Shown piece after piece: positions 1-8,245 of a DNA stretch of 64,000 bases. The notes under the pieces were generated by a model, which did no database searches, had not been told where the DNA came from, and was given only the letters and a program-made list of their open reading frames with translations. Origin of the DNA: Anaerolineae bacterium (GTDB lineage Bacteria; Chloroflexota; Anaerolineae; Aggregatilineales; Aggregatilineaceae); NCBI GenBank assembly GCA_016926875.1, contig JAFGNU010000061.1, positions 1-64,000 on the forward strand. Direction: 5' to 3'. Numbering within the stretch: position 1 is the first letter of the stretch; every line of letters begins with the position of its first letter. A program made the translations under genes and the position numbers.

Positions 1-102
1 CCTCCTGGGTTGTGACGACCGCTATCCTACCGGATAGTTTGAGAGGCTTCACCTTTTTTCCTTTCCAACAACTCGTTCGTGGACCCAATTTCAACAATCG
101 GC

Positions 103-131
103 TTGACATTTCCATGCATCCCTGTTAACGT
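103..131 (+). promoter_or_regulatory. Sigma-70-type promoter of the trp operon
   Basis: A perfect -35 box TTGACA (103-108) is followed after 17 bases by TAACGT (126-131), a fair -10 box. Transcription would begin near 138 and run through the T-box leader into trpE. The first 100 bases of the window hold no gene that I can support, only a short inverted repeat (CTATCC/GGATAG, 22-37). Confidence 0.55.
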
Positions 132-184
132 TTTAGGTAGCCAATCGAATACATAAAGACGTTGATCTGGACAAGTACACACCA

Positions 185-513
185 AAGCGGTGTTGCAGAG
201 AGCTGCCGGGCGGTGCGAAGGCGGTACAGGCGCTGGTGTGGAATGGCCCAGGGAGTCGCCGGTCGAACGCAGGTGTGATCTAACTGCCAGTAGCCCGCGC
301 CGGAGTCCCCACCGTTACCGGGTGACGGGTATCGACGCCGTTGATCGTGGCGGTTGTCCGTACCTCAATTGAGTGAAGCTGGCTTCCCAAGAACAACAAT
401 CCGCGCGCACCGTGGATTTTTTGTTTTCAGGCGCGCTGTGTCGGGGCAGTCGCTTAATCAAGGTGGCACCACGGGATTCCCCTTCTCGTCCTTGAGTGAG
501 GAGGGGCATTTTT
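185..513 (+). promoter_or_regulatory. T-box leader sensing tRNA-Trp
   Basis: This untranslated leader has the conserved parts of a T-box riboswitch. The distal Stem I elements are AGAGAG (197-202) and GGTGCGAA (212-219). A TGG triplet followed by A (239-241) sits where the specifier codon is expected and would pair with the tRNA-Trp anticodon CCA. The T-box sequence AAGGTGGCACCACGGG (460-475) contains TGGC (464-467), which can pair with the uncharged acceptor end GCCA; bacterial tRNA-Trp normally has discriminator base G, which fits. A terminator follows directly. Uncharged tRNA-Trp would stabilise the antiterminator and allow transcription of trpE. Specifier and discriminator both agree with the downstream genes. 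Confidence 0.88.
479..513 (+). terminator. Regulated terminator of the trp T-box
   Basis: A nine-pair stem (479-487 with 498-506, including one G-U pair) closes a ten-base loop and is followed by a T-run (509-513). It overlaps the region just after the T-box sequence, so the antiterminator and this hairpin are mutually exclusive. Confidence 0.85.
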
Positions 514-541
514 GTTGAACCAGCCACCGGAGGACGACTGC

Positions 542-2062
542 ATGGCATTTTCACCCGCAACTGTACAGGCAGATATTCATACCGTTCCCGACCGGGCAAC
601 TGCTCGCCGTCTGTTCGAACAGGGCGATCTGGTCCCGGTCACCCGTACCCTGCTGGCCGACCTGGAAACGCCGGTATCGGTCTACCTCAAGCTGGCGCAG
701 ACCGGCGGCGCGTCCTTCCTGCTTGAAAGCGTGGAGGGCGGCGAACAGGTCGGGCGCTACTCTTTCCTAGGTGTGAATCCCAAGGGCTTGCTGACGGTTC
801 AGGCAGACACTGTCACCGTGACCCGGCATGGACAAACAACCACCCGCCCACTCGAACCGGGCGAAGATCCGCTGACCGTGATCGAGCGCGAATTCGACCG
901 CGTGCAGCCGGTGCAGATCGAGGGCCTGCCGCGCTTCATCGGCGGTGCGGTCGGTTATCTCAGTTACGACATCGTGCGCTACATCGAGCGCCTTCCGGAC
1001 AGTGTTACCGACGATCTGAACGTCCCAGACGCGGCCTTTATGCTGGTCGATACGCTGGTGATCTTTGATCACGCCCGACACCAGTTAACCGTGCTCGCCA
1101 ATGCGCACAACACCGGCGATCCGGATACGGCCTATGATGATGCAGTCAGGCGTGTTGACGCCGTCATCAAGGCGCTGATGCTGCCCCTGCCCTACCTCAC
1201 CGAAAAGCCGGTCCCACTGGACAGCGAGCTGATGTCTAACATGACGCGCGAGCAGTTTGAAGCCAATGTTCGCGCAGCCAAGGAATACATCGCCGCCGGG
1301 GACGCATTTCAGATCGTGCTCTCGCAGCGCTTCAGCCGCCGGACCAACGCACCCCCGTTTGCCATCTACCGTGCGCTGCGGGCATTGAATCCCTCACCCT
1401 ACATGTTTTTCCTGGATTTTGGAAACAATCTCGCGCTGATCGGCGCGTCACCGGAGATGATGGTGCGACTGGAAGATGGCACCGCCACCGTGCGCCCGAT
1501 TGCAGGCACGCGCCCGCGCGGCGTTACCGAGCAGGAAGATAACGCGCTGGCCGAGGAACTGCTGGCCGACGAAAAAGAGCGCGCCGAGCACGTCATGCTG
1601 GTGGACCTGGGGCGTAACGACCTGGGGCGCGTATGCGACTACGGCACGGTGCATGTGCCCGACATGATGTTTATCGAGCGCTACTCGCACGTGATGCACA
1701 TCGTCAGCCAGGTTGAAGGACGGCTGCGGGACGGGTTGACCGCCTTTGATCTGCTGCGCGCCACCTTCCCCGCCGGAACGCTCAGCGGCGCGCCAAAAGT
1801 GCGCGCGATGGAGATCATCGAAGAGTTGGAAGGGTCCCGGCGTGGGCCATACGGCGGCGCGGTCGGCTACTTCAGCTTTGATGGTTCAATGGACACCTGC
1901 ATCACGATCCGCACCATGTTGATGTGCGGCGATATGGTGTATTACCAGTCGGGAGCCGGGATCGTGGCCGACAGCGACCCGGCGCGCGAATACGACGAAA
2001 CAGTGAACAAGGCGCGCGCGGCAGCAGTGGCCGTGACCCGTGCCGAGCAGGGTTTGTTGTAG
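542..2062 (+). CDS. trpE: Anthranilate synthase component I
   Basis: Converts chorismate and glutamine-derived ammonia to anthranilate, the first committed step of tryptophan synthesis, in complex with TrpG. At 506 residues it has the usual family length. The N-terminal part carries the LLES motif (SFLLESVEGG) associated with tryptophan feedback inhibition. The chorismate-binding domain contains the typical GTRPRG, DLGRNDLGRV and PAGTLSGAPK motifs. The ATG at 542 is chosen because GGAGGA (529-534) lies seven bases upstream; an in-frame TTG at 512 lies inside the terminator T-run and is unlikely. First gene of the T-box-controlled trp operon, 15 bases before trpG. Confidence 0.97.
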   Translation: MAFSPATVQADIHTVPDRATARRLFEQGDLVPVTRTLLADLETPVSVYLKLAQTGGASFLLESVEGGEQVGRYSFLGVNPKGLLTVQADTVTVTRHGQTTTRPLEPGEDPLTVIEREFDRVQPVQIEGLPRFIGGAVGYLSYDIVRYIERLPDSVTDDLNVPDAAFMLVDTLVIFDHARHQLTVLANAHNTGDPDTAYDDAVRRVDAVIKALMLPLPYLTEKPVPLDSELMSNMTREQFEANVRAAKEYIAAGDAFQIVLSQRFSRRTNAPPFAIYRALRALNPSPYMFFLDFGNNLALIGASPEMMVRLEDGTATVRPIAGTRPRGVTEQEDNALAEELLADEKERAEHVMLVDLGRNDLGRVCDYGTVHVPDMMFIERYSHVMHIVSQVEGRLRDGLTAFDLLRATFPAGTLSGAPKVRAMEIIEELEGSRRGPYGGAVGYFSFDGSMDTCITIRTMLMCGDMVYYQSGAGIVADSDPAREYDETVNKARAAAVAVTRAEQGLL

Positions 2063-2077
2063 ACAGGAGGCAGCACT

Positions 2078-2650
2078 GTGATTCTGGTCATCGACAACTA
2101 CGACAGCTTTACCTACAACCTGGTGCAGCACATGGGCGCGCTGGGCGCCGACCTATGCGTCCGCCGCAACGACCAGGTAACGCTGGACGAGGTGCGCGCC
2201 ATGCAGCCGTCGCACATCGTGATTTCGCCCGGTCCCGGCACGCCTGACGATGGCGGCATCTCGATGGACGTGATCCGCGAGATGGGACCAACTACGCCGG
2301 TGTTGGGCGTCTGCCTGGGGCAGCAGTGCATCGGGCAGGTATTTGGCGGGCGCGTGGTGCGTGCGCCGCGCCTGATGCACGGCAAAACCAGCATGATCTA
2401 CCATAAAAACAGCCGCCTGTCGCTGTTCACCGGCGTGCCCAGCCCGTTCGAAGCCACGCGCTACCACAGCCTGATCGTTGAGGAACCGGTGCCCGCTGTG
2501 CTCGACATCACCGCTTTCACCCAGGCCGGTGAAGTGATGGGCCTGCGCCACAAAGACTACCCGATTGTCGGGGTGCAGTTTCACCCGGAGAGTATTCTCA
2601 CCGAGTTCGGCCCCCGCATTTTGCAGAACTTCCTGGAAAACCGCCTGTAA
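2078..2650 (+). CDS. trpG: Anthranilate synthase component II (glutamine amidotransferase)
   Basis: Supplies ammonia from glutamine to TrpE. The 190-residue class I amidotransferase has the nucleophile motif GVCLGQQCIG and the His-Glu part of the triad in QFHPES near the C-terminus. It begins with IDNYDSFTYNL, typical for TrpG/PabA. The start is GTG at 2078, with AGGAGG a few bases upstream. Lying between trpE and trpD it is assigned to tryptophan, although TrpG proteins often also serve folate synthesis as PabA; no pabB is present here. Confidence 0.96.
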   Translation: MILVIDNYDSFTYNLVQHMGALGADLCVRRNDQVTLDEVRAMQPSHIVISPGPGTPDDGGISMDVIREMGPTTPVLGVCLGQQCIGQVFGGRVVRAPRLMHGKTSMIYHKNSRLSLFTGVPSPFEATRYHSLIVEEPVPAVLDITAFTQAGEVMGLRHKDYPIVGVQFHPESILTEFGPRILQNFLENRL

Positions 2651-2665
2651 CGAGGAGAAAAGACG

Positions 2666-3724
2666 ATGATAGAGCAAGATACGACCATCGACATTCAGCG
2701 TGCCATCGACATTATCAGCCGCTTCGGGCAGCTTCGGGCCGACGAGGCCGAGGCGGTCATGCACCAGATCATGAGCGGGGCAGCATCCGAAGCGCAAATC
2801 GGCGCGTACCTGATGGGTCTGCGCATGAAGGGCGAAACGGCGGCTGAAATCCTGGGCAGCGCGCGCGCCATGCGGGCTAACGCGGTGCCGGTGCCGATCC
2901 GTGCTAACGGTGACCTGCTCGACACCTGCGGAACCGGCGGCGACCGGTCTGGTACGTTCAACATCAGTACGACGGTGGCCTTTGTGGCAGCGGGGGCGGG
3001 TCTGCGTATCGCCAAGCACGGCAACCGCGCCTCGACCAGCCAATGCGGCAGCGCGGACGTGCTGGCCGAACTGGGCGTCAACCTGGACCTGACACCGGAG
3101 CAGGTCGGGCAGTGTGTGGACGAGGTTGGGATCGGGTTCCTGTTTGCTCCCAAGCTGCACCCGGCCATGAAACATGCCATCGGCCCACGCCGCCAGATGG
3201 GCGTCCGCACAATCTTTAACATCCTGGGGCCGCTGACCAATCCGGCAGGCGCGCGGCGGCAGTTGATGGGCGTTTTTACGCCGGACCTGACCGACTTTCT
3301 GGCGAACGTGCTGGGCGAATTGGGCGCGATCTCGGCCATTGTGGTGTGTGGCTATGGCAACGTGGACGAATTCACCACGACCGGCCCCAACCGCGTCAGC
3401 CACTATCAAAACGGCCAGGTGCGCACCTATGACCTTGACCCGATGGCCTTCGGACTGGCCCCGGCGCACATCTCCGACTTGTTGGGCGGGAATGCGCCCG
3501 AAAACGCGCGCATTCTGCGCGGTATCTTGAGCGGGGAGATCGACAGCGCCAAGCGGGACGTGGTGCTGCTCAACGCCGGGGCGGCGCTGCTGGCCGGTGG
3601 TCTGGTGGAAACCATCCCGGCTGGCATCGCGCAGGCGGCGGACGTGCTCGACAGCGGCGCGGCGCTGGCCAAGCTGGACGCCCTGATCGCGTACAGCCAG
3701 GAGTTGGCTGCTCATGGCGCCTGA
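2666..3724 (+). CDS. trpD: Anthranilate phosphoribosyltransferase
   Basis: Joins anthranilate to PRPP to give phosphoribosyl-anthranilate. The 352-residue protein has the glycine-rich PRPP-binding motif GTGGDRSGTFNIST and the KHGNRASTS segment that follows it, both diagnostic for TrpD. It is stand-alone and not fused to TrpG as in enterobacteria. The ATG at 2666 has GAGGAG upstream. Its last 11 bases overlap trpC, so translation is probably coupled. Confidence 0.96.
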   Translation: MIEQDTTIDIQRAIDIISRFGQLRADEAEAVMHQIMSGAASEAQIGAYLMGLRMKGETAAEILGSARAMRANAVPVPIRANGDLLDTCGTGGDRSGTFNISTTVAFVAAGAGLRIAKHGNRASTSQCGSADVLAELGVNLDLTPEQVGQCVDEVGIGFLFAPKLHPAMKHAIGPRRQMGVRTIFNILGPLTNPAGARRQLMGVFTPDLTDFLANVLGELGAISAIVVCGYGNVDEFTTTGPNRVSHYQNGQVRTYDLDPMAFGLAPAHISDLLGGNAPENARILRGILSGEIDSAKRDVVLLNAGAALLAGGLVETIPAGIAQAADVLDSGAALAKLDALIAYSQELAAHGA

Positions 3725-4532
3725 TTTTGTGCGCACGGAAACCGTGCTTGACCGCATTCTGGCGCACAAGGTCGCCGAGGTCGCGGCGCGCAAGGTGAGC
3801 GTGTCCGGGGCGGCGCTGGTGGACGCTGCACGCTCGGCCCCACCGCCCCGTGACTTGCTCGCCGCCGTGCGCCGCGAGACGGTCGCCCTGATCGCGGAGA
3901 TCAAGCGCGCGTCCCCCTCATGCGGCCTGCTGATCGCAGACTTTGACCCGGTCACCCTGGCCCGCACCTATGCGGACAACGGCGCGGCGGCCATCTCGGT
4001 GCTGACCGACGAGCGGTTTTTCCAGGGGCACCTGGACTACCTGACCTCTGTGCGAGATGCAGTTAAAATACCGGTGCTGCGCAAGGAGTTTATCATCGAT
4101 CCGTACCAGGTCTACGAGGCGCGCGCAGCGGGCGCGGACGCGGTGCTGCTGATCACTGCCGCACTGAACGACGCGCAATTGGCCGATCTGCACGCTTTGG
4201 CGTTGGGCCTGGACATGACACCGCTGCTCGAAGTGCACAATAAAACCGAACTGGATCGCGCGCTGACGGTTGATCCGGTGCTGATCGGTATCAATAACCG
4301 CGATCTCAAAACGTTCGACGTGGACCTGAACACTACGCGGCGGCTGGCGGCGTGCGTGCCAGATGGGATCGCGCTGGTAGCCGAAAGCGGCGTATTCACC
4401 GGCGCGGACGTGCGGGCGATGGGCGCATCCGGCGCGGACGCGGTGCTGGTCGGTGAAGCGCTGGTCAAAGCGCCCGACATCGCCGCAGCCGTGCGCGAAC
4501 TCAGCCGCCAGCCGAAAGAGACAAATGCATGA
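3714..4532 (+). CDS. trpC: Indole-3-glycerol phosphate synthase
   Basis: Closes the pyrrole ring of indole by converting carboxyphenylamino-deoxyribulose phosphate to indole-3-glycerol phosphate. The 272-residue beta/alpha barrel contains the signature EIKRASPS with its catalytic lysine, RKEFIIDPYQ, GINNRDLKTF and VAESG. It is a single-function enzyme and not fused to TrpF. It overlaps trpD by 11 bases and trpF by 4 bases (ATGA). Confidence 0.96.
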   Translation: MAPDFVRTETVLDRILAHKVAEVAARKVSVSGAALVDAARSAPPPRDLLAAVRRETVALIAEIKRASPSCGLLIADFDPVTLARTYADNGAAAISVLTDERFFQGHLDYLTSVRDAVKIPVLRKEFIIDPYQVYEARAAGADAVLLITAALNDAQLADLHALALGLDMTPLLEVHNKTELDRALTVDPVLIGINNRDLKTFDVDLNTTRRLAACVPDGIALVAESGVFTGADVRAMGASGADAVLVGEALVKAPDIAAAVRELSRQPKETNA

Positions 4533-5194
4533 CGCGTATCAAAATCTGCGGTGTGACGACGTTGTATAATGCGCTGCTGTGCGCCGAAGCGGGCGCGGAC
4601 TTGCTCGGCCTGAACTTTTACCCGCCCAGCCCGCGCTACATCACGCCCCAGGCTGCCCGCTCGATTACCGATGGGCTGCGTGCCGCCCTGAACAACCACT
4701 GCCCGCTGCTGGTGGGGGTTTTTGTCAACGCGAGCGTAGTTGAACTGAGGCAAACCATCAACGCGGCTGGGCTGGATGCTGTGCAGCTCAGCGGTGATGA
4801 ATCCGGCGATATGCTGGCTGTGTTAAACGGGCGCGGCATCAAAGCCATACGCCCGCGCGATCCCGCTGAGGCGTGCGATCTGGCCGGGTGTTATCTGCCT
4901 TACGCGCCTGCCGATCAACGCCTGCCGTCGCTGCTGGTAGATGCCTATCACAAGCAGTTGTACGGCGGTACAGGGGAGCAGGCCAGCTTAGATGTAGCCC
5001 TGGCTGTCAAGGCGCTGGCGCCGCGTCTGTTACTGGCCGGAGGATTGAATCCGGACAACGTAGCGGACCGCGTGCGCGCCATTCGGCCCTGGGGCGTGGA
5101 TGTCGCCAGCGGCGTTGAAGGGGATACCCCCGGCCTCAAAGACCCGGCGCGCGTGCGCGCATTTATCGAAGCGGTGCGCGCAGGGGAAGCGTAA
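4529..5194 (+). CDS. trpF: Phosphoribosylanthranilate isomerase
   Basis: Isomerises phosphoribosylanthranilate to the substrate of TrpC. The 221-residue protein starts with KICGVT, holding the catalytic cysteine of the family, and ends with the phosphate-binding LAGGLNPDNV and the GVDVASGVEG motif. A short insertion around residues 130-155 makes it slightly longer than typical TrpF (about 200-210). Translationally coupled to trpC through an ATGA overlap. Confidence 0.95.
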   Translation: MTRIKICGVTTLYNALLCAEAGADLLGLNFYPPSPRYITPQAARSITDGLRAALNNHCPLLVGVFVNASVVELRQTINAAGLDAVQLSGDESGDMLAVLNGRGIKAIRPRDPAEACDLAGCYLPYAPADQRLPSLLVDAYHKQLYGGTGEQASLDVALAVKALAPRLLLAGGLNPDNVADRVRAIRPWGVDVASGVEGDTPGLKDPARVRAFIEAVRAGEA

Positions 5195-5195
5195 C

Positions 5196-5690
5196 ATGCA
5201 CTATACCATCGACGCTTTGCAAGCAGCAGACTGGCCGCAGGTGGAAGCGATCTATCGCGAAGGGATCGCTACCGGAAACGCGACGTTTGAACTGCAACCA
5301 CCCCTGTGGGACGTCTGGGACCGCACACACCTGGCAGACTGCCGTCTGGTAGCCAGGGACGAGGCGCGTGTGCTCGGCTGGGCGGCGCTGAGTCCGGTTT
5401 CGTCACGGTGTGTTTATGCAGGTGTGGTCGAGGTCAGCCTGTATGTTGCGGCAGATGTCCAGGGGCACGGCATCGGGAAAGTGTTGCTGCAAGCGCTCGT
5501 TACAGCGTCGGAGCGCGCCGGGTTGTGGACCTTGCAGGCGGGCATCCTGCGTGAAAATACGGCCAGCATTAAGTTACACACGGTATGTGGATTTCGAGAA
5601 GTCGGCTACAGGGAGCGGCTCGGATGCTTAAACGGCGTATGGCGCGACGTGGTCTTAATGGAGCGTCGCAGCGCGGTTGTGGGTGTCTGA
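5196..5690 (+). CDS. GNAT N-acetyltransferase inside the trp operon
   Basis: A 164-residue GCN5-type acetyltransferase that resembles the phosphinothricin/methionine-sulfoximine acetyltransferase branch: [14 protein letters not shown] near the N-terminus, then [16 protein letters not shown], which carries the acetyl-CoA pyrophosphate-binding signature (Q-x-x-G-x-G type), and [10 protein letters not shown] toward the end. The ATG at 5196 lies one base after the trpF stop, so it is co-translated with trp genes. The acceptor cannot be named from sequence; amino acids or amino-acid analogues are likely for this branch. It is not one of the tryptophan pathway enzymes. Its stop (TGA, 5688-5690) overlaps a possible upstream ATG of trpB. 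Confidence 0.85.
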   Translation: MHYTIDALQAADWPQVEAIYREGIATGNATFELQPPLWDVWDRTHLADCRLVARDEARVLGWAALSPVSSRCVYAGVVEVSLYVAADVQGHGIGKVLLQALVTASERAGLWTLQAGILRENTASIKLHTVCGFREVGYRERLGCLNGVWRDVVLMERRSAVVGV

Positions 5691-5713
5691 TGCAGCAGAA
5701 CCAGGAAAATCGA

Positions 5714-6949
5714 ATGATTCAAGAGGACAAATATACCAGCGTCGAAGCCAGCGAACTGCCCGACGCGCGCGGCTACTTTGACGAATTCGGCGGTCGGTTT
5801 GTACCGGAAACGCTCATCCCGGCGCTGGACGAGCTGACCGACGTCTACCATCAAGCGATGGCCGACCCGCCCTTTCAGCAGCGGTTCGCAGAACTGCAAG
5901 CCACCTATACCGGGCGCCCCACGCCGATCACCTATGCCCAGCGGCTCAGCGATCACCTGGGCGGGGCGCGCATCTACCTCAAGCGGGAAGACCTGGCCCA
6001 TACCGGCGCGCACAAGATCAACAACGCGCTGGGGCAGGCGCTGCTGGCGCAGCGGATGGGCAAAAAACGAGTCGTAGCCGAAACCGGCGCGGGCCAGCAC
6101 GGTGTCGCCACGGCGACCGCCTGCGCGCTGCTTGGCCTGGAATGTCACGTTTACATGGGCAGCGTGGATATGGCGCGCCAGCGCCCGAACGTCTTTCGAA
6201 TGAAGCTACTCGGTGCTGAAGTCATCCCAGTTGAAAGCGGCAGCAAAACACTTAAGGATGCGATCAACGAGGCGATCCGCGACTGGGTCACCAACGTGCG
6301 CACCACGCATTACCTGCTGGGGTCCGCGCTCGGCCCGCACCCCTACCCGATGATCGTGCGCGACTTCCAGAGCGTGATCGGGATCGAAGCGCGGCAGCAA
6401 ATGCTGGACCAGGTGGGACGCCTGCCGGATGTGTGCATCGCCTGCGTGGGCGGCGGCAGCAATTCCATCGGGCTGTTCCACGCCTTCCGCCACGACGCGC
6501 CGGTAGACCTGATCGGCGTGGAAGCCGGGGGACGCGGCATCGCCAGCGGTGAGCACGCCGCCCGCTTTGCCGATCCTGACATCGGGCGACCGGGCGTGCT
6601 GCACGGTACGCGCTCGTTTGTGCTGCAAGACGCCGACGGGCAGATCAAAAACACGCACAGCGTTTCCGCCGGACTGGATTACGCTTCGGTGGGACCGGAG
6701 CACGCCTACCTGCGCAAGATGGAGCGTGCCTACTACACCGTGGCGACCGACGACGAGGCGTTAAACGCCTTCAAGACGCTGTGTGAGTTGGAAGGCATCA
6801 TCCCGGCATTGGAGAGCGCCCACGCTGTCGCCGAAACGATCAAGCGCGCGCCAACCATGCCGCGCGATTCGATTATCCTGGTTAGCCTGTCCGGGCGCGG
6901 TGACAAAGACCTGGACACTGCCATGCATGAACTGGAGCACCTGACATGA
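5714..6949 (+). CDS. trpB: Tryptophan synthase beta chain
   Basis: Condenses indole with serine using pyridoxal phosphate. The 411-residue protein has the PLP-lysine motif [13 protein letters not shown], the substrate loop [10 protein letters not shown], and the phosphate-binding [10 protein letters not shown], all typical of the TrpB1 type that pairs with TrpA. The start at 5714 has AGGA seven bases upstream. An in-frame ATG at 5690 overlaps the preceding stop (TGATG) and would add eight residues, so the start is uncertain by that amount. It overlaps trpA by 4 bases. Confidence 0.96.
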   Translation: MIQEDKYTSVEASELPDARGYFDEFGGRFVPETLIPALDELTDVYHQAMADPPFQQRFAELQATYTGRPTPITYAQRLSDHLGGARIYLKREDLAHTGAHKINNALGQALLAQRMGKKRVVAETGAGQHGVATATACALLGLECHVYMGSVDMARQRPNVFRMKLLGAEVIPVESGSKTLKDAINEAIRDWVTNVRTTHYLLGSALGPHPYPMIVRDFQSVIGIEARQQMLDQVGRLPDVCIACVGGGSNSIGLFHAFRHDAPVDLIGVEAGGRGIASGEHAARFADPDIGRPGVLHGTRSFVLQDADGQIKNTHSVSAGLDYASVGPEHAYLRKMERAYYTVATDDEALNAFKTLCELEGIIPALESAHAVAETIKRAPTMPRDSIILVSLSGRGDKDLDTAMHELEHLT

Positions 6950-7761
6950 CTCGACAGGCAGCGACTCAAACGGGGTTAGACACCATTGCCACCATGTTTG
7001 CGCGTGCCAAAAGCACAGGCCGCGCCGCCTTCCTGCCCTATTTCCCGGTGGGCTTTCCCACCTACGCGGATTCACTCGACGCGATTGAAGCGATGGCCGG
7101 GGCAGGCGTGGATGCCTTCGAGATCGGCATTCCCTTCAGCGATCCGCTGGCCGACGGCCCCACCATCCAGGCCGCCACGCAAATCGCGCTAGAAAACGGG
7201 ATCACGGTGCGTAAGTGCATCGAGGCGGTGCACGATCTGCGCGCGCGCGGTGTTGAGCAGCCGATGCTGCTGATGGGGTACCTCAATCCCCTGCTGGCCT
7301 ATAGATTAGAAGCCTTCGTTGCAGACGCGCACGCAGCCGGGGCGCAGGGCCTGATCGTGCCCGACCTGCCGCCGGACGAGATGCCCGAACTGGCCGACCT
7401 GTGCGCCAAACACGGGCTGGCGCAGGTGTGTTTTCTGGCGCCGACCAGCAGCGAGGATCGTATCAAGCAAGCTGCCGCGCGTGCAACCGGTTTCCTGTAT
7501 CTCGTGTCTATCACTGGTGTGACTGGCGCACGCCAGACGCTGCCGCCTGATCTCACCGGCTTTATTGAGCGCGTACGCGCCCATACGATCACGCCGCTGG
7601 TGCTGGGCTTTGGCATCAGCCAGCCGGAGCAGGCGCGCAGCATGAACGGTCTGGTGGACGGTTTTATCGTCGGCAGCGCGCTGGTCAAAGCGGGAGAGTC
7701 CGGCGTGGATGCCGTTGCAGACCTGGCTGCCACATTACGTGATGCCCTGGACGGCGTATAA
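6946..7761 (+). CDS. trpA: Tryptophan synthase alpha chain
   Basis: Cleaves indole-3-glycerol phosphate to indole, which is channelled to TrpB. The 271-residue barrel has the diagnostic [15 protein letters not shown], with the catalytic glutamate and aspartate, and the C-terminal GFGIS and GFIVGSALV phosphate-binding segments. The ATG overlaps the trpB stop (ATGA). It is the last gene of the operon. No clear hairpin with a T-run is visible in the 39 bases before the convergent small gene. Confidence 0.96.
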   Translation: MTRQAATQTGLDTIATMFARAKSTGRAAFLPYFPVGFPTYADSLDAIEAMAGAGVDAFEIGIPFSDPLADGPTIQAATQIALENGITVRKCIEAVHDLRARGVEQPMLLMGYLNPLLAYRLEAFVADAHAAGAQGLIVPDLPPDEMPELADLCAKHGLAQVCFLAPTSSEDRIKQAAARATGFLYLVSITGVTGARQTLPPDLTGFIERVRAHTITPLVLGFGISQPEQARSMNGLVDGFIVGSALVKAGESGVDAVADLAATLRDALDGV

Positions 7762-7800
7762 GCACGGAAACTGACCAAACAACGGCGTGTGGAAACAGCC

Positions 7801-8061
7801 CTACTCGGTGTTGTCTTCTACCAGCTTGTGGCTGAATTCCACCCCGTAGTCCATGCCGTACACATCCTTGAGCTGCGAGATCCGCTGTAAAAGCTCCTCG
7901 TTGAACGGTGTCTGTCCGTCAAATGCGTGCAGGACAATGCCTTCCAGCAGGTCGCCCAGCGTGATATCGAGGTATTCGGCCAGCGCCTTGAGCACTTTGA
8001 GCATACGTTTTTCCAGGCGCACGCCGGTTTGAACGCGTTCTACTTCGAGTTTGTTATTCAT
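7801..8061 (-). CDS. Small ribbon-helix-helix-like protein
   Basis: An 86-residue protein whose first half reads like a ribbon-helix-helix DNA-binding domain: a short strand (ERVQTGVRLEKR) followed by two predicted helices (MLKVLKALAEYLD and TLGDLLEGIVLHAF). The second half is acidic with no recognised motif. The internal ATG at 8061 is preferred because residues upstream of it lie over the promoter region. It is divergent from the MFS exporter, and the shared intergenic DNA holds overlapping promoters with a palindrome, so it may repress both; that is inference. Family assignment is by secondary-structure pattern only. Confidence 0.65.
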   Translation of the reverse strand: MNNKLEVERVQTGVRLEKRMLKVLKALAEYLDITLGDLLEGIVLHAFDGQTPFNEELLQRISQLKDVYGMDYGVEFSHKLVEDNTE

Positions 8062-8085
8062 TGGCCTGTAATGTCTGAAATCCTG

Positions 8086-8122
8086 TTGACATAGATCATA
8101 TACCCTGGTACAATAGTACCAA
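8086..8122. promoter_or_regulatory. Overlapping divergent promoters with palindromic operator
   Basis: On the plus strand TTGACA (8086-8091), a 17-base spacer and TACAAT (8109-8114) form a near-consensus promoter for the exporter. On the minus strand TTGGTA (8117-8122), 16 bases and TATGAT (8095-8100) could drive the small ribbon-helix-helix gene. The palindrome GGTACAATAGTACC (8107-8120) covers the plus -10 box and the minus -35 box, a natural site for one repressor to block both directions. Confidence 0.65.
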
Positions 8123-8184
8123 CATAACACGATAACAGCAAGCGCGCGAACCGGCGCGTCTTGACTGAGCTAACCCTGTGAATG

Positions 8185-8220
8185 ATGCAGAGCAGTGATT
8201 TCGCTGCTCTGCATGTTTTT
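8185..8220 (+). terminator. Transcription attenuator before the MFS exporter
   Basis: An eleven-pair perfect stem (8185-8195 with 8204-8214) with an eight-base loop is followed by five T residues (8216-8220). It lies after the promoter and 25 bases before the exporter start, so it is a leader terminator. A second hairpin (CAAG...CTTG enclosing GCGC...GCGC, about 8139-8164) lies upstream and may take part in switching. Confidence 0.75.
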
Positions 8221-8245
8221 GTATCTACACCTTGAGGAAGATAGT

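Noticed and set aside
512-541. TTG start extending trpE upstream by ten codons
   Set aside because: The TTG lies in the T-run of the T-box terminator, while the ATG at 542 has a good ribosome site at the correct distance.
2153-3967. A 604-codon open frame on the minus strand across trpG, trpD and trpC
   Set aside because: It is a mirror of the GC-rich codon pattern of well-identified genes on the other strand, has no family resemblance and no ribosome site.
8182-8235. A 17-codon frame over the terminator before the MFS exporter, as a leader peptide
   Set aside because: It has no ribosome-binding site and no codon run; the terminator is supported but the peptide is not.
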